Shown in pieces: positions 1 to 9,169 of a DNA stretch of 64,000 nucleotides. The number at the start of each line of letters is the position of its first letter. Within the stretch, counting starts at the first letter, position 1. The DNA comes from Natronomonas salinimetallica (GTDB taxonomy: Archaea; Halobacteriota; Halobacteria; Halobacteriales; Haloarculaceae), in contig NZ_JACDNQ010000011.1 in NCBI RefSeq assembly GCF_013839515.1, positions 1 through 64,000 of the forward strand, given 5' to 3'. The translations under genes and the position numbers were made by a program. The notes beneath the pieces are model-generated. The model was not told the origin of the DNA, searched no databases, and was given only the letters and a program-made list of their open reading frames with translations.

Positions 1-72
1 GAAGCCTCCCGCTTCAATTCCTTTGATTTAGCGACCGATCCCGCCGCTGTCTAGTGATTCAACAGAGCCGTT

Positions 73-190
73 TCATTTGATTTCGTCCACCAGTATCATT
101 TGATTTCGTCCACCAGTATCATTTGATTTCGTCCACCAGTATCATTTGATTTCGTCCACCAGTATCATTTGATTTCGTCCACCAGTATCA
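73..190. repeat. Tandem array of a mobile-element terminus, 5 x 23 bp
   Basis: Five identical 23-bp units start at 73, 96, 119, 142 and 165 and are followed by a final TCA at 188-190. Each unit is TCA plus a 20-bp stretch ending GTCCACCAGTA. This is the right terminus, together with the flanking TCA, of the 108-bp inverted-repeat element found whole at 33190-33297 and, inverted, at 52130-52237. The bases just before the array (about 50-72) only weakly resemble the interior of that element, so the rest of the copy seems lost. There are no spacers, so it is not a CRISPR array. Confidence 0.9.
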
Positions 191-198
191 AATTGACC

Positions 199-225
199 CC
201 CTCCCACGACTGAACTCGTGGGCTC
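199..225. repeat. Hairpin resembling an IS200/IS605-type end
   Basis: A 7-bp stem CCCACGA (203-209) and TCGTGGG (216-222) enclose a 6-base loop. Haloarchaeal IS200/IS605-type elements often carry a similar short hairpin near one end, so this may be a leftover of such an element; no tnpA or tnpB sequence is next to it. Equally it could be the terminator of a gene lying to the left of the window. Identity is inferred from appearance only. Confidence 0.35.
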
Positions 226-295
226 TCTCCTGTACTCTCTGTAGGGGGCGACGCCGAACGCGTATCCTTAAAAGTCCGCGTCTCGAAATGTGCGT

Positions 296-859
296 ATGAA
301 ACACGTCACAGTGCCGAAGGACCGGATCGGCGTCCTGATCGGCGAGGGGGGTGAAACGATGCGTGAGATCGAAGCGCGCGCGGAGGTCCGCCTCGATATC
401 GACTCCGAGACGGGGTCGGTCCGCGTCGAGTCGGTCGGCGACCCGATCACCGGCCTCAACGGTCCCGACATCGTCAAGGCGATCGGCCGCGGGTTCGCCC
501 CCGAGGACGCCCTCCGGCTGCTCGAAGACGACATGCAGATGTTCGAACTCGTCGACATCGAGGCCGCGACACGCAACAAAAAGGACCTCCGGCGGAAGAA
601 GGGCCGGCTCATCGGCGAGGGGGGCCGGACCAGAGAGCTGATGGCCGAACTCAGCGGTGCCGACGTCGTCATCTACGGGACGACGCTCGGAATCATCGGC
701 TCACCCGAGCAGGTCGACGCCGTCCGCAGCGCCGCCGAAATGATCCTCGACGGCGCGCCCCACGGCGCGGTCTACTCGTTCCTCGAACGCCGCCACAACG
801 AGATGCGCTCGAACGACATCGAGTACCACCAGTTCGCCGACGGCTCCCGGTCGGCGTGA
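296..859 (+). CDS. KH domain RNA-binding protein, archaeal Pno1/Dim2-like
   Basis: A 187-residue protein with two KH-type units, each carrying the GEGG version of the GxxG RNA-binding loop (LIGEGGETMREIE near the N-terminus, LIGEGGRTRELM in the second half). This is the domain pattern of archaeal Dim2/Pno1 (Krr1) proteins, which bind the 3' end of pre-16S rRNA during small-subunit maturation and work with the Rio1 kinase. A GTG at 290 is in frame, but I chose ATG 296 because an A/T-rich TATA-like stretch (CTTAAAA, 266-272) lies about 27 bases upstream, giving the leaderless arrangement usual here. The upstream neighbour is not a gene but the element-derived tandem array. Confidence 0.88.
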   Translation: MKHVTVPKDRIGVLIGEGGETMREIEARAEVRLDIDSETGSVRVESVGDPITGLNGPDIVKAIGRGFAPEDALRLLEDDMQMFELVDIEAATRNKKDLRRKKGRLIGEGGRTRELMAELSGADVVIYGTTLGIIGSPEQVDAVRSAAEMILDGAPHGAVYSFLERRHNEMRSNDIEYHQFADGSRSA

Positions 860-1050
860 ACCGTCTCGGCCTGCTCCGGCGGTAGAACGGACGGGACGAT
901 ACCAACGGACCCGCCGACAGCCCGAAACCGTCCGACTGCGGCGCGAGCGCCGGAACCGCGACGACCGAATATAAAATAGTTTTGTGCGGAGGTGTCACAC
1001 GGTGATCCGGGACCCGTCCGGCGGTTTTTCGTCCGGCGTTTCAGCAAGAT

Positions 1051-1057
1051 TTATATA
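1051..1057 (+). promoter_or_regulatory. TATA box of the thermosome gene
   Basis: TTATATA is centred about 30 bases before ATG 1085, predicting transcription start within a few bases of the start codon, i.e. a leaderless or nearly leaderless mRNA. The preceding CAGCAAGA may act as the BRE. Confidence 0.7.
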
Positions 1058-1084
1058 GAACCACAGACAATCATTCGGACGACT

Positions 1085-2779
1085 ATGGCACAACAGATGG
1101 GCAACCAGCCGATGATCGTCCTCTCCGAGGAGAGCCAGCGAACCTCCGGACAGGACGCACAGTCGATGAACATCACCGCCGGAAAAGCGGTCGCCGAGTC
1201 CGTACGTACGACGCTCGGCCCCAAGGGGATGGACAAGATGCTCGTCGACTCGACGGGTAACGTCGTCGTCACGAACGACGGCGTCACCATCCTCGGTGAG
1301 ATGGACATCGAACACCCCGCAGCGAACATGATCGTCGAGGTCGCAGAGACACAGGAGGAAGAGGTCGGCGACGGGACGACCACCTCGGTCGTCGTGGCTG
1401 GCGAGCTCCTCTCGCAGGCCGAAGACCTCCTCGAACAGGACATCCACGCGACGGTGCTGGCACAGGGGTATCGCCAGGCCGCCGCCGAGGCCAAAGAGAT
1501 CCTCGGCGACATCGCGATCGACGTCGACGCCGAGGACACCGACGTGCTCGAATCCATCGCCGCGACGGCGATGACCGGCAAGGGCGCGGAGAACTCGAAG
1601 GACCTGCTCTCCGAGCTCGTCGTCGACTCGGTGCTCGCGGTCGCCGACAACGACGATATCGACACGGACAACATCAAAGTCGAGAAGGTCGTCGGCGGTG
1701 CCGTCGACGAGTCAGAGCTCGTCGAGGGCGTCCTCGTCGGCAAGGAGCGCGTCCACGACAACATGCCCGCGCTCGTCGAGGACGCGGACGTCGCGCTGCT
1801 CGATACGGCGATCGAGGTCAAAGAGACCGAGATCGACGCCGAGGTCAACGTCACCGACCCCGACCAGCTCGAGCAGTTCCTCGAACAGGAGGAAAAACAG
1901 CTCCGCGAGATGGTCGACACGCTCGTCGACGTCGGTGCGGACGTCGTCTTCTGTCAGAAGGGCATCGACGACATGGCCCAACACTACCTCGCCCAGGAGG
2001 GTATCCTCGCGGTCCGTCGCGCGAAGAAGTCCGACATGAAAGCGCTCGCGCGCTCGACGGGCGGCCGGCTCGTCTCCAACATCGACGACATCACCGACGA
2101 CGACCTCGGCTTCGCCGGCTCGGTCACCCAAAAGCCCATCGCGGGTGACGAGAAGATCTTCGTCGAAGACGTCGAGGAGGCCCGCGCGGTCACGCTCATC
2201 CTCCGCGGCGGCACCGAACACGTCGTCGACGAGATCGAACGCGCCATCGAGGACAGTCTCGGCGTCGTTCGTACGACGCTCGAGGAGGGCAAGGTCCTCC
2301 CCGGCGGCGGCGCTCCCGAGATCGCGCTGGCGCTCGGCCTGCGTGACTTCGCCGACTCCGTCGAGGGTCGCGAACAGCTCGCCATCGAGGCCTTCGCCGA
2401 CGCGGTCGACGTCATCCCGCGGACGCTCGCCGAGAACGCCGGGCTCGATCCGATCGACTCGCTCGTCGAGCTTCGGAGCCGACAGGCCGACGACAGCACC
2501 GCCGGCCTCGACGCCTACACCGGCGACGTCATCGACATGGAAAGTGAGGGCGTCGTCGAACCGCTCCGCATCAAGACGCAGGCCATCGAGTCCGCCACCG
2601 AGGCGGCCGTGATGATCCTCCGCATCGACGACGTCATCGCCGCGGGCGACCTCAAGGGTGGCTCCAGCGACGACGACGACGACGAGGCACCCGGCGGCCC
2701 CGGCGGCGCAGGCGGTATGGGCGGCGGCATGGGCGGTATGGGCGGCGGCATGGGCGGCGGCATGGGCGGCATGATGTAG
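1085..2779 (+). CDS. Thermosome subunit (group II chaperonin)
   Basis: A 564-residue CCT/TCP-1-type chaperonin subunit that forms double-ring ATP-driven protein-folding complexes in the cytosol. The N-terminus [13 protein letters not shown], the ATP-binding GDGTTT (residues 95-100), the [13 protein letters not shown] motif and the C-terminal glycine/methionine-rich GGM tail (about residues 538-564) are all diagnostic. The frame stays open upstream to 992, but the TATA box at 1051-1057 and the family N-terminus fix the start at 1085. Haloarchaea usually carry two or three paralogues; which one this is cannot be told here. A T-tract (2859-2864) about 80 bases past the stop may terminate transcription. 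Confidence 0.97.
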   Translation: MAQQMGNQPMIVLSEESQRTSGQDAQSMNITAGKAVAESVRTTLGPKGMDKMLVDSTGNVVVTNDGVTILGEMDIEHPAANMIVEVAETQEEEVGDGTTTSVVVAGELLSQAEDLLEQDIHATVLAQGYRQAAAEAKEILGDIAIDVDAEDTDVLESIAATAMTGKGAENSKDLLSELVVDSVLAVADNDDIDTDNIKVEKVVGGAVDESELVEGVLVGKERVHDNMPALVEDADVALLDTAIEVKETEIDAEVNVTDPDQLEQFLEQEEKQLREMVDTLVDVGADVVFCQKGIDDMAQHYLAQEGILAVRRAKKSDMKALARSTGGRLVSNIDDITDDDLGFAGSVTQKPIAGDEKIFVEDVEEARAVTLILRGGTEHVVDEIERAIEDSLGVVRTTLEEGKVLPGGGAPEIALALGLRDFADSVEGREQLAIEAFADAVDVIPRTLAENAGLDPIDSLVELRSRQADDSTAGLDAYTGDVIDMESEGVVEPLRIKTQAIESATEAAVMILRIDDVIAAGDLKGGSSDDDDDEAPGGPGGAGGMGGGMGGMGGGMGGGMGGMM

Positions 2780-2858
2780 GCCGCGCTCCGCGAGTACCGA
2801 CTCCACGTCCGCCCCCGAGGCCGCTGTCGAATCGCTCGAATCCGTTCGAACATCACTA

Positions 2859-2864
2859 TTTTTT
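2859..2864 (+). terminator. T-tract after the thermosome gene
   Basis: Six consecutive T residues in an otherwise GC-rich 216-base gap, about 80 bases beyond the stop codon. Archaeal RNA polymerase terminates intrinsically at such T-tracts; no strong stem precedes it. Confidence 0.4.
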
Positions 2865-2995
2865 CCCGAGACGGCCACCGCAAAACGGAGCGCGTGTCGT
2901 GACACGAGATCGACTGCCACAGCCGGGCCGTCCTGCGATCCCCGATAGGTTTTTGTCGGTCGCTCGGTAAGAACTGTCATACGACACGCCCATCG

Positions 2996-5107
2996 ATGAG
3001 CGAACAGGACCCCGTCTTCGGCTTCGAACCGCTCGAGGATCCCCCGGGCGTCGAGGTCGTCGACCGCCTCGAACGGCTGCGGTACCGGCTCCACGCCGAC
3101 CGACCGGTCTCGCCGACCCCGATCGACACCGACCCGTTTTATTTTCCCGTCGACAGCGCGGTCGGGATCACGGCCGGGGAGGTCGTCCTGCCGACGGTCG
3201 TGACGGTCTGTGTCCGAAACGACGCGGGCGAGATGGTGACCGAGGTCGGCCACCTCGAGGAAGGATCGGTCGGCGAGGGGAGCTACGTCCTCGAGTTGGG
3301 CGCACAGATCAAGACCTACGTCGAAGTCGAGGGACCGATCGAGATCACGGCGACGCTCCTGGAGACGCGCATCGAGTTCGACGGGCCGAGAGAGTTCCGG
3401 ATCGGCGCGCAGTCGTGGCACGACCGGCCGACGGCGACGGTGACGACCACGGCCGATCCCCACGACGTGATGGCCGCGGTGAGCACGTTCGGGTCGGCGC
3501 TGAAGACCACCTCCCCGGAGCGGTCGTTTCCCTCCCTGCGGGGACATCCCCCGGCGGTCGAACTCGGCGACCGACTGGATGTGCCGGACTCGGTCGAGTC
3601 CCCCGAGACGGGGATCAGCTTGGAGCTCCCGCCGACCCGGGGAGCCGTGTACGCGGCCGCGCCGCTGGCGTACTATCTGGGTGCCGACGTCGTGGCGGGA
3701 CCGGAGCCGCGGTTGGTGACCGATACGGGCTTCGAGTACTCGCTTTCCTCGCCGAAGTCCTTCGAGGAGAACGTCGAGCGGACGCTCAAGCGGCTCTTCG
3801 TGTTGGACTGTGTCACCCGGACCGAGGGGCTCTACGAGATCGATCTACGCGCCCGCAACGACGTCGAGCAGTACGTCGACCTCGACTGGGGTCGGCTCTA
3901 CGAACGGCCCCTGGCCGAGCAGGTGGCGACGTACCTGGAGGTCCCGTACGCGCTCGTCGAGGACGTCGTTCCGGAGTGGCGACTGACGGTTCACGTCGAG
4001 ACGACGGACGAAACCGTCGAGCAGTTGCCGTTCGTCGTCGACGACCTCGCGGTCGTACGGACGGCCGATACGCCCGACACGGCGCAGCCGGAGGCCGGGT
4101 CCACGGCGGCGCTGACGCGAAACGGCGTCCTCACGCGGTCGGTCGCCGGGCCGACCGACGCCGGGGCAGAGAAGCCGGCCTACGTCCAGCCCCGGTCGTC
4201 CGGCTCCCTCGAACAGGCCTGGATCGGCGACCGCATCCCCATCGGCGCGAGCAAGCTGACGGCGGCGGCCTTCCGGAACCGCCTCGATCGGGAGACGACC
4301 GAGGGGGACATCTCGATCACCATCGTGTTGAACGACCCGCGGATGCGCGAGGAGCGCGACCTCGTCGGCGACGTCTACGGCGACCGGGAGAACCTGCCCT
4401 TCGACGTCCGGGTGCGGCGGGATCTGACCGTCGAGGGACTCCGCGAGGCGTTCGGGGCGGACCGAAACTTCCTCCACTACATCGGCCACACCGAGCGGGA
4501 CGGCTTCGAGTGCGCCGACGGCACCCTCGATGCGTCGACGCTCGGATCGACCGGCGTCGACGCGTTCCTCCTGAACGCGTGTAACTCCTATCGCCACGGT
4601 CTGGAGGTCATCGAGGCCGGGGCAGTCGGCGGCATCGTCACGCTGAACGACGTCCTGAACGACGGCGCGGTACGCATCGGCGAGTTGATCGCCCGGCTGT
4701 TGAACGCCGGCTTCCCGCTCCGCGCGGCGCTGACGATCGCCCGCGAGGAGTGCGTCCTCGGCGGCCAGTATATCGTCGTCGGTGACGGCGGCGCGACCGT
4801 CACGCAGGCCGCGGGCCGGACCCCGAACGTCCTCGACGTGACACCTGAGGGGGACGGCTTCGAGGTCGAAATCAAGACCTACGCGACCGACGAGGCGGGG
4901 CTCGGAAGCGTATTCAAACCGCACATCAGCGGCAACGGGGAGCACTTCCTGAGCTCGGGTGAGATCGCGTCGTTTCACGTCTCCCAACAGGAGCTCATCC
5001 GGTTTTTCGAGCTGGAGAACGTACCGGTTCGACACGACGGGGAACTCTCCTGGAGCCACTCCTTGACAGTCGACGATCTGCGGCGGCCAATGTCGCCGCA
5101 GTACTGA
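2996..5107 (+). CDS. CHAT-domain (caspase-like) protein
   Basis: A 703-residue protein without signal peptide. Its C-terminal part (about residues 420-640) looks like a CHAT domain, a caspase-fold cysteine protease relative: His494 and His498 in LHYIGHT and Cys529 in LNACNSY are the expected catalytic His and Cys, followed by a glycine-rich segment (AVGGIVTLND). The N-terminal 400 residues are beta-rich and match nothing I can name. CHAT proteins in bacteria act in programmed cell death and in defence (for example the gasdermin- and Csx29-activating proteases); a substrate for the haloarchaeal type is not known to me. It stands alone between the thermosome gene and a convergent response regulator gene, so context does not suggest a partner. 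Confidence 0.75.
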   Translation: MSEQDPVFGFEPLEDPPGVEVVDRLERLRYRLHADRPVSPTPIDTDPFYFPVDSAVGITAGEVVLPTVVTVCVRNDAGEMVTEVGHLEEGSVGEGSYVLELGAQIKTYVEVEGPIEITATLLETRIEFDGPREFRIGAQSWHDRPTATVTTTADPHDVMAAVSTFGSALKTTSPERSFPSLRGHPPAVELGDRLDVPDSVESPETGISLELPPTRGAVYAAAPLAYYLGADVVAGPEPRLVTDTGFEYSLSSPKSFEENVERTLKRLFVLDCVTRTEGLYEIDLRARNDVEQYVDLDWGRLYERPLAEQVATYLEVPYALVEDVVPEWRLTVHVETTDETVEQLPFVVDDLAVVRTADTPDTAQPEAGSTAALTRNGVLTRSVAGPTDAGAEKPAYVQPRSSGSLEQAWIGDRIPIGASKLTAAAFRNRLDRETTEGDISITIVLNDPRMREERDLVGDVYGDRENLPFDVRVRRDLTVEGLREAFGADRNFLHYIGHTERDGFECADGTLDASTLGSTGVDAFLLNACNSYRHGLEVIEAGAVGGIVTLNDVLNDGAVRIGELIARLLNAGFPLRAALTIAREECVLGGQYIVVGDGGATVTQAAGRTPNVLDVTPEGDGFEVEIKTYATDEAGLGSVFKPHISGNGEHFLSSGEIASFHVSQQELIRFFELENVPVRHDGELSWSHSLTVDDLRRPMSPQY

Positions 5108-5125
5108 CACCGCCCTCGCTTAGCT

Positions 5126-6052
5126 TTACTCGTCGCAGTCGTGGTCCCAGAGGATGCCGATACAGCCCAGTTCGTCGTGGTACTTGATCGAGCCGCCGTG
5201 GACCTCGACGTGGATCCCGTCGCCGTTGGCCCGCTCGCCGGTGAACTCGTACTCGAAGGTATCGTGGGCTTCCGGATCCATCTCGATGAAGGTCCGTAGC
5301 GTCGATTCGGCCGCCTCGTCGGCAGCGATGACGACCGGCGATGCCCCGACGAGTTCTTCTTGTGCGTACCCGAAGACGTCCGCGAACCGTTCGTTGACGT
5401 AGACGAACTCGTCGCCCTGGACGATGAACACGCCGGCTAGATCCTGTTCGACCAGCCGCCGGTACCACGACAGCGTCTCCCAAAACTGCTGTCTGGCCCG
5501 GTAACGCTCGATGACGTTCCTGACGCGGTTCGCGAGCACCTCGTATTGATCGGTGCCGGCCCCCTTCTGCATGTAGTCTGTGACCCCCGTGGCGATAGCC
5601 TCGCTTGCGATCTCCTCGCTGCCCTTGCCGGTGAAGAGAATAAACGGGAGGTCCGCATACCGGTCACGGACGATCTCGAGGAACTCGATCCCGTCGGTGG
5701 TCGGCATGTCGTAGTCGCTGATGACACAATCGAAGGCCCCGTCCTCGAGGCGGTCGAGCGCCTCGACGACGGTCGTCGTCGTCGAGACCGTGAGATCGTC
5801 GTCGATCCGCTCCAGATAGGTCGCCGTCAGGTCGCTTATCGCCGGATCGTCGTCGACGTGGAGGACGCTGACCTCTTTTGTGTCCGCGTCCGCGGACACC
5901 GGAACCGGCACCTCGATGGCGTCCTGATCGAGGCCCTCCGGTATCTCGCCCCTGAGGAGGGGTGGTTTCCCATCTCGAAGCGGGGGATCACCGCTGAAGG
6001 CCGAACGGGAGATCGCCACCCGCTCGCTCCGTTCTCGCTTGCTCGTGTTCAT
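5126..6052 (-). CDS. Response regulator receiver-PAS protein
   Basis: A 308-residue two-module signalling protein: a CheY-like receiver (about residues 60-180) with the acidic cluster HVDDDP and phospho-acceptor Asp113 in ISDYDMP, then a PAS domain (about 193-300) with FEYEFTGERANGDGIHVEV. There is no kinase, DNA-binding or other output domain, a common haloarchaeal type that probably works through protein contacts. The frame is open to an ATG at 6091, but a TATA-like TATTTAGG lies about 6098-6105, so transcription should begin near 6070 and ATG 6052 (MNTSKRER) is the better start. Residues about 12-40 are arginine/proline-rich, unlike the family, and contain a perfect short hairpin at DNA level (5949-5962), so the true protein may begin later. 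Confidence 0.85.
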   Translation of the reverse strand: MNTSKRERSERVAISRSAFSGDPPLRDGKPPLLRGEIPEGLDQDAIEVPVPVSADADTKEVSVLHVDDDPAISDLTATYLERIDDDLTVSTTTTVVEALDRLEDGAFDCVISDYDMPTTDGIEFLEIVRDRYADLPFILFTGKGSEEIASEAIATGVTDYMQKGAGTDQYEVLANRVRNVIERYRARQQFWETLSWYRRLVEQDLAGVFIVQGDEFVYVNERFADVFGYAQEELVGASPVVIAADEAAESTLRTFIEMDPEAHDTFEYEFTGERANGDGIHVEVHGGSIKYHDELGCIGILWDHDCDE

Positions 6053-6499
6053 GTGTGGGATCAGCCCTACCACCGGGTACTCCCCATGCACCTAAATATG
6101 TTGTATACCCGGCCAACACGTCGGCGCTCCGAGCACCCCTGTGGGATTCGGAGAAGGGACCACCCGGCGACGAGTGAGAGCCGCCTCCGGCGACCATCGG
6201 GGCAACGGGTGAGAGCCGCCCCGGTTCCGTGGCCGTTCCCCCGGCCCGGCGTCGACGGGGGCTCCCGAACGGTCGTCGGTACCGACTACCGCCCGCCCCG
6301 GCACCGTTCGTCGCACCGAATCACCTTTTGCATCGAGCCGGCCCCGATCGAGCGGCGGACATCGCCGTATTCTCCTTTTCTGTGGAACAGTTGCGTTCAT
6401 CGCACAATTTTCTTAAACTTTTAACTTAATCTAATTAAAATTATGTAGGAAAGTATCAAATAAATTTAATATCAACCCGGTCGGTTGGTATCCTGTATC
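6053..6499. other. Long gene-free region between divergent genes
   Basis: About 450 bases without a convincing gene. The part to 6370 is GC-rich with short open frames lacking conserved features. From about 6405 to 6475 the sequence is very AT-rich (TTTTCTTAAACTTTTAACTT and on), which is exceptional in this window and probably holds the promoter of the small gene at 6500 (AATTTAATAT at 6463-6472). The TATA box of the response regulator gene is near 6098-6105 on the other strand. Confidence 0.6.
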
Positions 6500-6631
6500 A
6501 TGTCAGATACAGACATCGCGGCGTACCTGCGCGAGCACCCTCGAATGATGGGCGTACTGTTCACACTGACTGTCCTGCTCACGCAAGTGGGATCCGTTGC
6601 GGCGACGGCGAACGGCAGCACGATCAGTTAG
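6500..6631 (+). CDS. Small single-span membrane protein (43 aa)
   Basis: A 43-residue open frame: a hydrophilic N-terminus MSDTDIAAYLREHPRMM, then a hydrophobic segment of about 20 residues (GVLFTLTVLLTQVGSVAATA) and a short polar tail. Haloarchaeal genomes contain families of tiny proteins with this same LREHPRM-membrane span layout (I recall them as the DUF7503 type); the function is unknown. An AT-rich promoter with a TATA-like element about 30 bases upstream supports expression. It is convergent with the aminotransferase gene. Confidence 0.7.
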   Translation: MSDTDIAAYLREHPRMMGVLFTLTVLLTQVGSVAATANGSTIS

Positions 6632-6730
6632 ACCCGCGGACGCGGCGACGTTCTTTTTCCGGGAAATCGGACGGACAGCGACGAGCTGACGGACTCGTTC
6701 GCCGATGGGAGCATCGATAGAGCCGCGTCG

Positions 6731-7879
6731 CTACCGCACCGCGGCCGTCGCCCCGCGCATGACTTCGAGTGCCTCCTTCAGCGTCTCGACGTCGGTCGCA
6801 TAGGAGATCCGGGCGTGGCCGGCCCCACCCTCGCCGAAGGCCTCGCCGGGGACGACGACGACGCCGCGGTCGATGACCTCGTCGACCCAGCCGTCGGGGA
6901 CGCGCGGCATCGCATAGAAGGCACCCTCCGGCGTCGGCACGTCGAGGCCCATCCCTTCGAGGCCCTCCAACACGACGTCGCGGCGCGTCTCGAAGGCCGA
7001 CCGCATCTCCTCGACGCGGCCCTGTGGCCCCGAAAGCGCCGCCTCGGCGGCGTACTGGGCGGGCGCGGACGCACAGGCCTGGACGTACTGGTGGACCCGG
7101 AGCATCCGCTCGATTCGTTCGGTGGAGGCACTCACCCACCCGAGCCGCCAGCCGGTCATCGAGTAGGCCTTCGAGCAGGCGTTGACGACCGCGACGTTGC
7201 CCGAGTCGGTGAAGTCGGCGGGCGAGTGGTGTTCGCCATCGAAGACGAACGGTTCGTAGACCTCATCGGAGAGACACAACACGTCGTGTCGGTCCGCGAT
7301 TCGGGCGAACTCGCGCATGTCGTCCTCGCTTTGGACCGCACCGGTCGGGTTCGCGGGGCTGTTGACGACGAACAGCGCCGTCTCGTCGGTGATGGCGTCC
7401 TCGACGGCGTCGGGTGCCATCGTGAGGTCCTCGCGCAGGTCGACGGGCTTCGGTTCGCCGCCCGCCAGATGCGTCAACGCCTCGTAGGAGACGAAGCCGG
7501 GGTCGGGGTAGACGACCTCCTCGCCCGCCTCGACGTGGGCCTCGATGGCGATGTGGAGTGCCTCGCTGCCGCCCGCGGTCGCGATGACGTCGTCGGGATC
7601 GACGGAGAAGTCGTTGTCCCGGTCGTGTTTCGCCGCGATGGCGTCCCGTAACGACTGGGTGCCCTTGTTGGACGTGTAGGCGTCCGTCGCCCCCGATTGG
7701 ATCGCCTCGATCGCCGCCTCGCGGGCGTGATTCGGGGTCGGAAAGTCCGGTTGTCCCAACCCGAGGTTGATCGCGTCCTCGCCGGCCGCTTCGAACACCT
7801 CTCGGATGCCGCTGATCGAGATCCGCTCGACGCGGGATGAAAACCGACTCATACGGACGGGGGCGTCCGGAACAGCCAT
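6731..7879 (-). CDS. Class I/II PLP-dependent aminotransferase
   Basis: A 382-residue fold-type I aminotransferase, related to aspartate aminotransferases. Seen: LGLGQPDFPTP near the N-terminus, NSPANPTG (about 173-180), DEVYEPF, and the cofactor lysine Lys237 in ACSKAYSMTGWRLGW. It would transfer an amino group between amino acids and 2-oxo acids with pyridoxal phosphate; substrate (aspartate, or aromatic or branched amino acids) cannot be read from the motifs. The frame is open to 8014, but ATG 7879 or 7852 (MSRFSSRVERIS) fit the family start. A TATATA-like stretch near 7970 on this strand would leave a leader of several tens of bases. Confidence 0.9.
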   Translation of the reverse strand: MAVPDAPVRMSRFSSRVERISISGIREVFEAAGEDAINLGLGQPDFPTPNHAREAAIEAIQSGATDAYTSNKGTQSLRDAIAAKHDRDNDFSVDPDDVIATAGGSEALHIAIEAHVEAGEEVVYPDPGFVSYEALTHLAGGEPKPVDLREDLTMAPDAVEDAITDETALFVVNSPANPTGAVQSEDDMREFARIADRHDVLCLSDEVYEPFVFDGEHHSPADFTDSGNVAVVNACSKAYSMTGWRLGWVSASTERIERMLRVHQYVQACASAPAQYAAEAALSGPQGRVEEMRSAFETRRDVVLEGLEGMGLDVPTPEGAFYAMPRVPDGWVDEVIDRGVVVVPGEAFGEGGAGHARISYATDVETLKEALEVMRGATAAVR

Positions 7880-8125
7880 AGTTCTGCCGTGTCGCCGCGG
7901 GAGGCGGTGGACGGAGAACGCACGGCGGAGCGGCGTCACGGGGGACCCCAAATAGCAGCAATAATATCCTGTATATCGGACGATCTTTCGAACGGGCAGC
8001 CCCGGATAGACCACGTTATAGAGGGCCTCTACGTCCGATCCTACGTTCCGCCTCCGTCATACGTCGGGTCCAGCGCTACCGCTACCTGTCAGTGAATACG
8101 TATGGCCCCCGTATTCCCTATACGG

Positions 8126-9142
8126 ATGGAATTCGACTTCTCACGGCGCGAGTATCTCGGCGGGCTCGGTGCGGCACTGGCTACCGGGAGCGCGGGCTGT
8201 CTCGGAAGCGGCGGCGGCGGCTCGCTGGAGGAACTCACCGTGGCGTACATGCCGATCTATCCCGATCTACAGTATTTCGTCATGGAGGGCGAGGGCTACC
8301 TCGGCGAGATCGACGCCGAAATCGACGGCCGGGAGTTCACGGACGGGCCGGCGATCGTCCAGGCCTACGGCGGCGGCGACGTCGACGTCGCGATGTTCGG
8401 CATCGTCCCCTCGATGATCGTCATCGACCGGGGGATCCCGGCGCAGGTGACGGCGGCGAACATCGTCGAGCCGATGGGGATCATGGCCGACGAGGAGTTG
8501 CAGTCGCTTTGGGCCGACCACGGAGCCGACGCCTTCGACGTCTGGGCGGACGAACACGGTCGACGCTTCCGGTTCGGGACGTTCCCACAGGGGTCGGTCC
8601 CGGACGTGTTGCTCCGGTACTGGCTCGGGGACGTCGTCGGCGTCGACCCCGAGTCGGCGGTCGACATCATCGAGATCAACGGCGCGAACGCCGTCTGGCA
8701 GGCGATTGCGGGCGGCGAGATCGATGGTACGTCGATCATGGAGCCGGTACCGACGATCGCCGCGGAGGAGGGTTCGGACGTGACGATGTTCCGCACGGCG
8801 AGTGAGATCATGCCCGGACAGCCCGCGGCGGTGACGCTCATGAGCGACGCGGTCAGAGAATCGCCGCTCGCGGCGCAGTTCGTCGAACAGCACGTCCGGG
8901 CGACGGAGTTCATCGCCGATAACCCGGACGGGACGGCCGAGCACGTCGAGAGCGGGATCGGGATGCCCGCGGAGCGCGCCCGGCGGGCCCTGGATTCGCC
9001 GCTGTCGAACTTCGTCACCGACCCGCGGGAGATCGAGAGCGGGACGGAGGTCTTCGCCGAGTTCGCCCACGACAACGGCCAGATCGACGAGCAGCTGACG
9101 ACCGAGGGGATCTTCGATTACGATGTCTACGACAGCATATAA
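8126..9142 (+). CDS. ABC transporter substrate-binding lipoprotein (SsuA/NrtA/TauA-like)
   Basis: A 338-residue extracellular binding protein. The N-terminus has a twin-arginine signal (SRREYLGG) and a lipobox ending SAGC, so it should be exported folded and lipid-anchored at the cell surface. The mature part has the type 2 periplasmic-binding fold of the nitrate/sulfonate/taurine family ([27 protein letters not shown]-like GDVDVAMFG). It is first in an operon with the permease at 9170 and the ATPase at 9970. An earlier ATG at 8102 is in frame, but ATG 8126 gives the normal Tat signal. Substrate is not determinable; sulfonates, nitrate or a thiamine precursor are possible. Confidence 0.9.
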   Translation: MEFDFSRREYLGGLGAALATGSAGCLGSGGGGSLEELTVAYMPIYPDLQYFVMEGEGYLGEIDAEIDGREFTDGPAIVQAYGGGDVDVAMFGIVPSMIVIDRGIPAQVTAANIVEPMGIMADEELQSLWADHGADAFDVWADEHGRRFRFGTFPQGSVPDVLLRYWLGDVVGVDPESAVDIIEINGANAVWQAIAGGEIDGTSIMEPVPTIAAEEGSDVTMFRTASEIMPGQPAAVTLMSDAVRESPLAAQFVEQHVRATEFIADNPDGTAEHVESGIGMPAERARRALDSPLSNFVTDPREIESGTEVFAEFAHDNGQIDEQLTTEGIFDYDVYDSI

Positions 9143-9169
9143 TCACCGACACGGTGAGTGAGCACACGG

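Noticed and set aside
73-190. CRISPR-like array at the window start
   Set aside because: Units are directly adjacent with no unique spacers; it is a plain tandem repeat of an element end.
1712-3547. 611-residue open frame antisense to thermosome and CHAT genes
   Set aside because: Spans two well-supported genes and their promoter; composition is that of a shadow frame.
6092-6400. 102-residue minus-strand frame upstream of the response regulator
   Set aside because: No conserved features, overlaps the TATA region of the response regulator, and composition is shadow-like.
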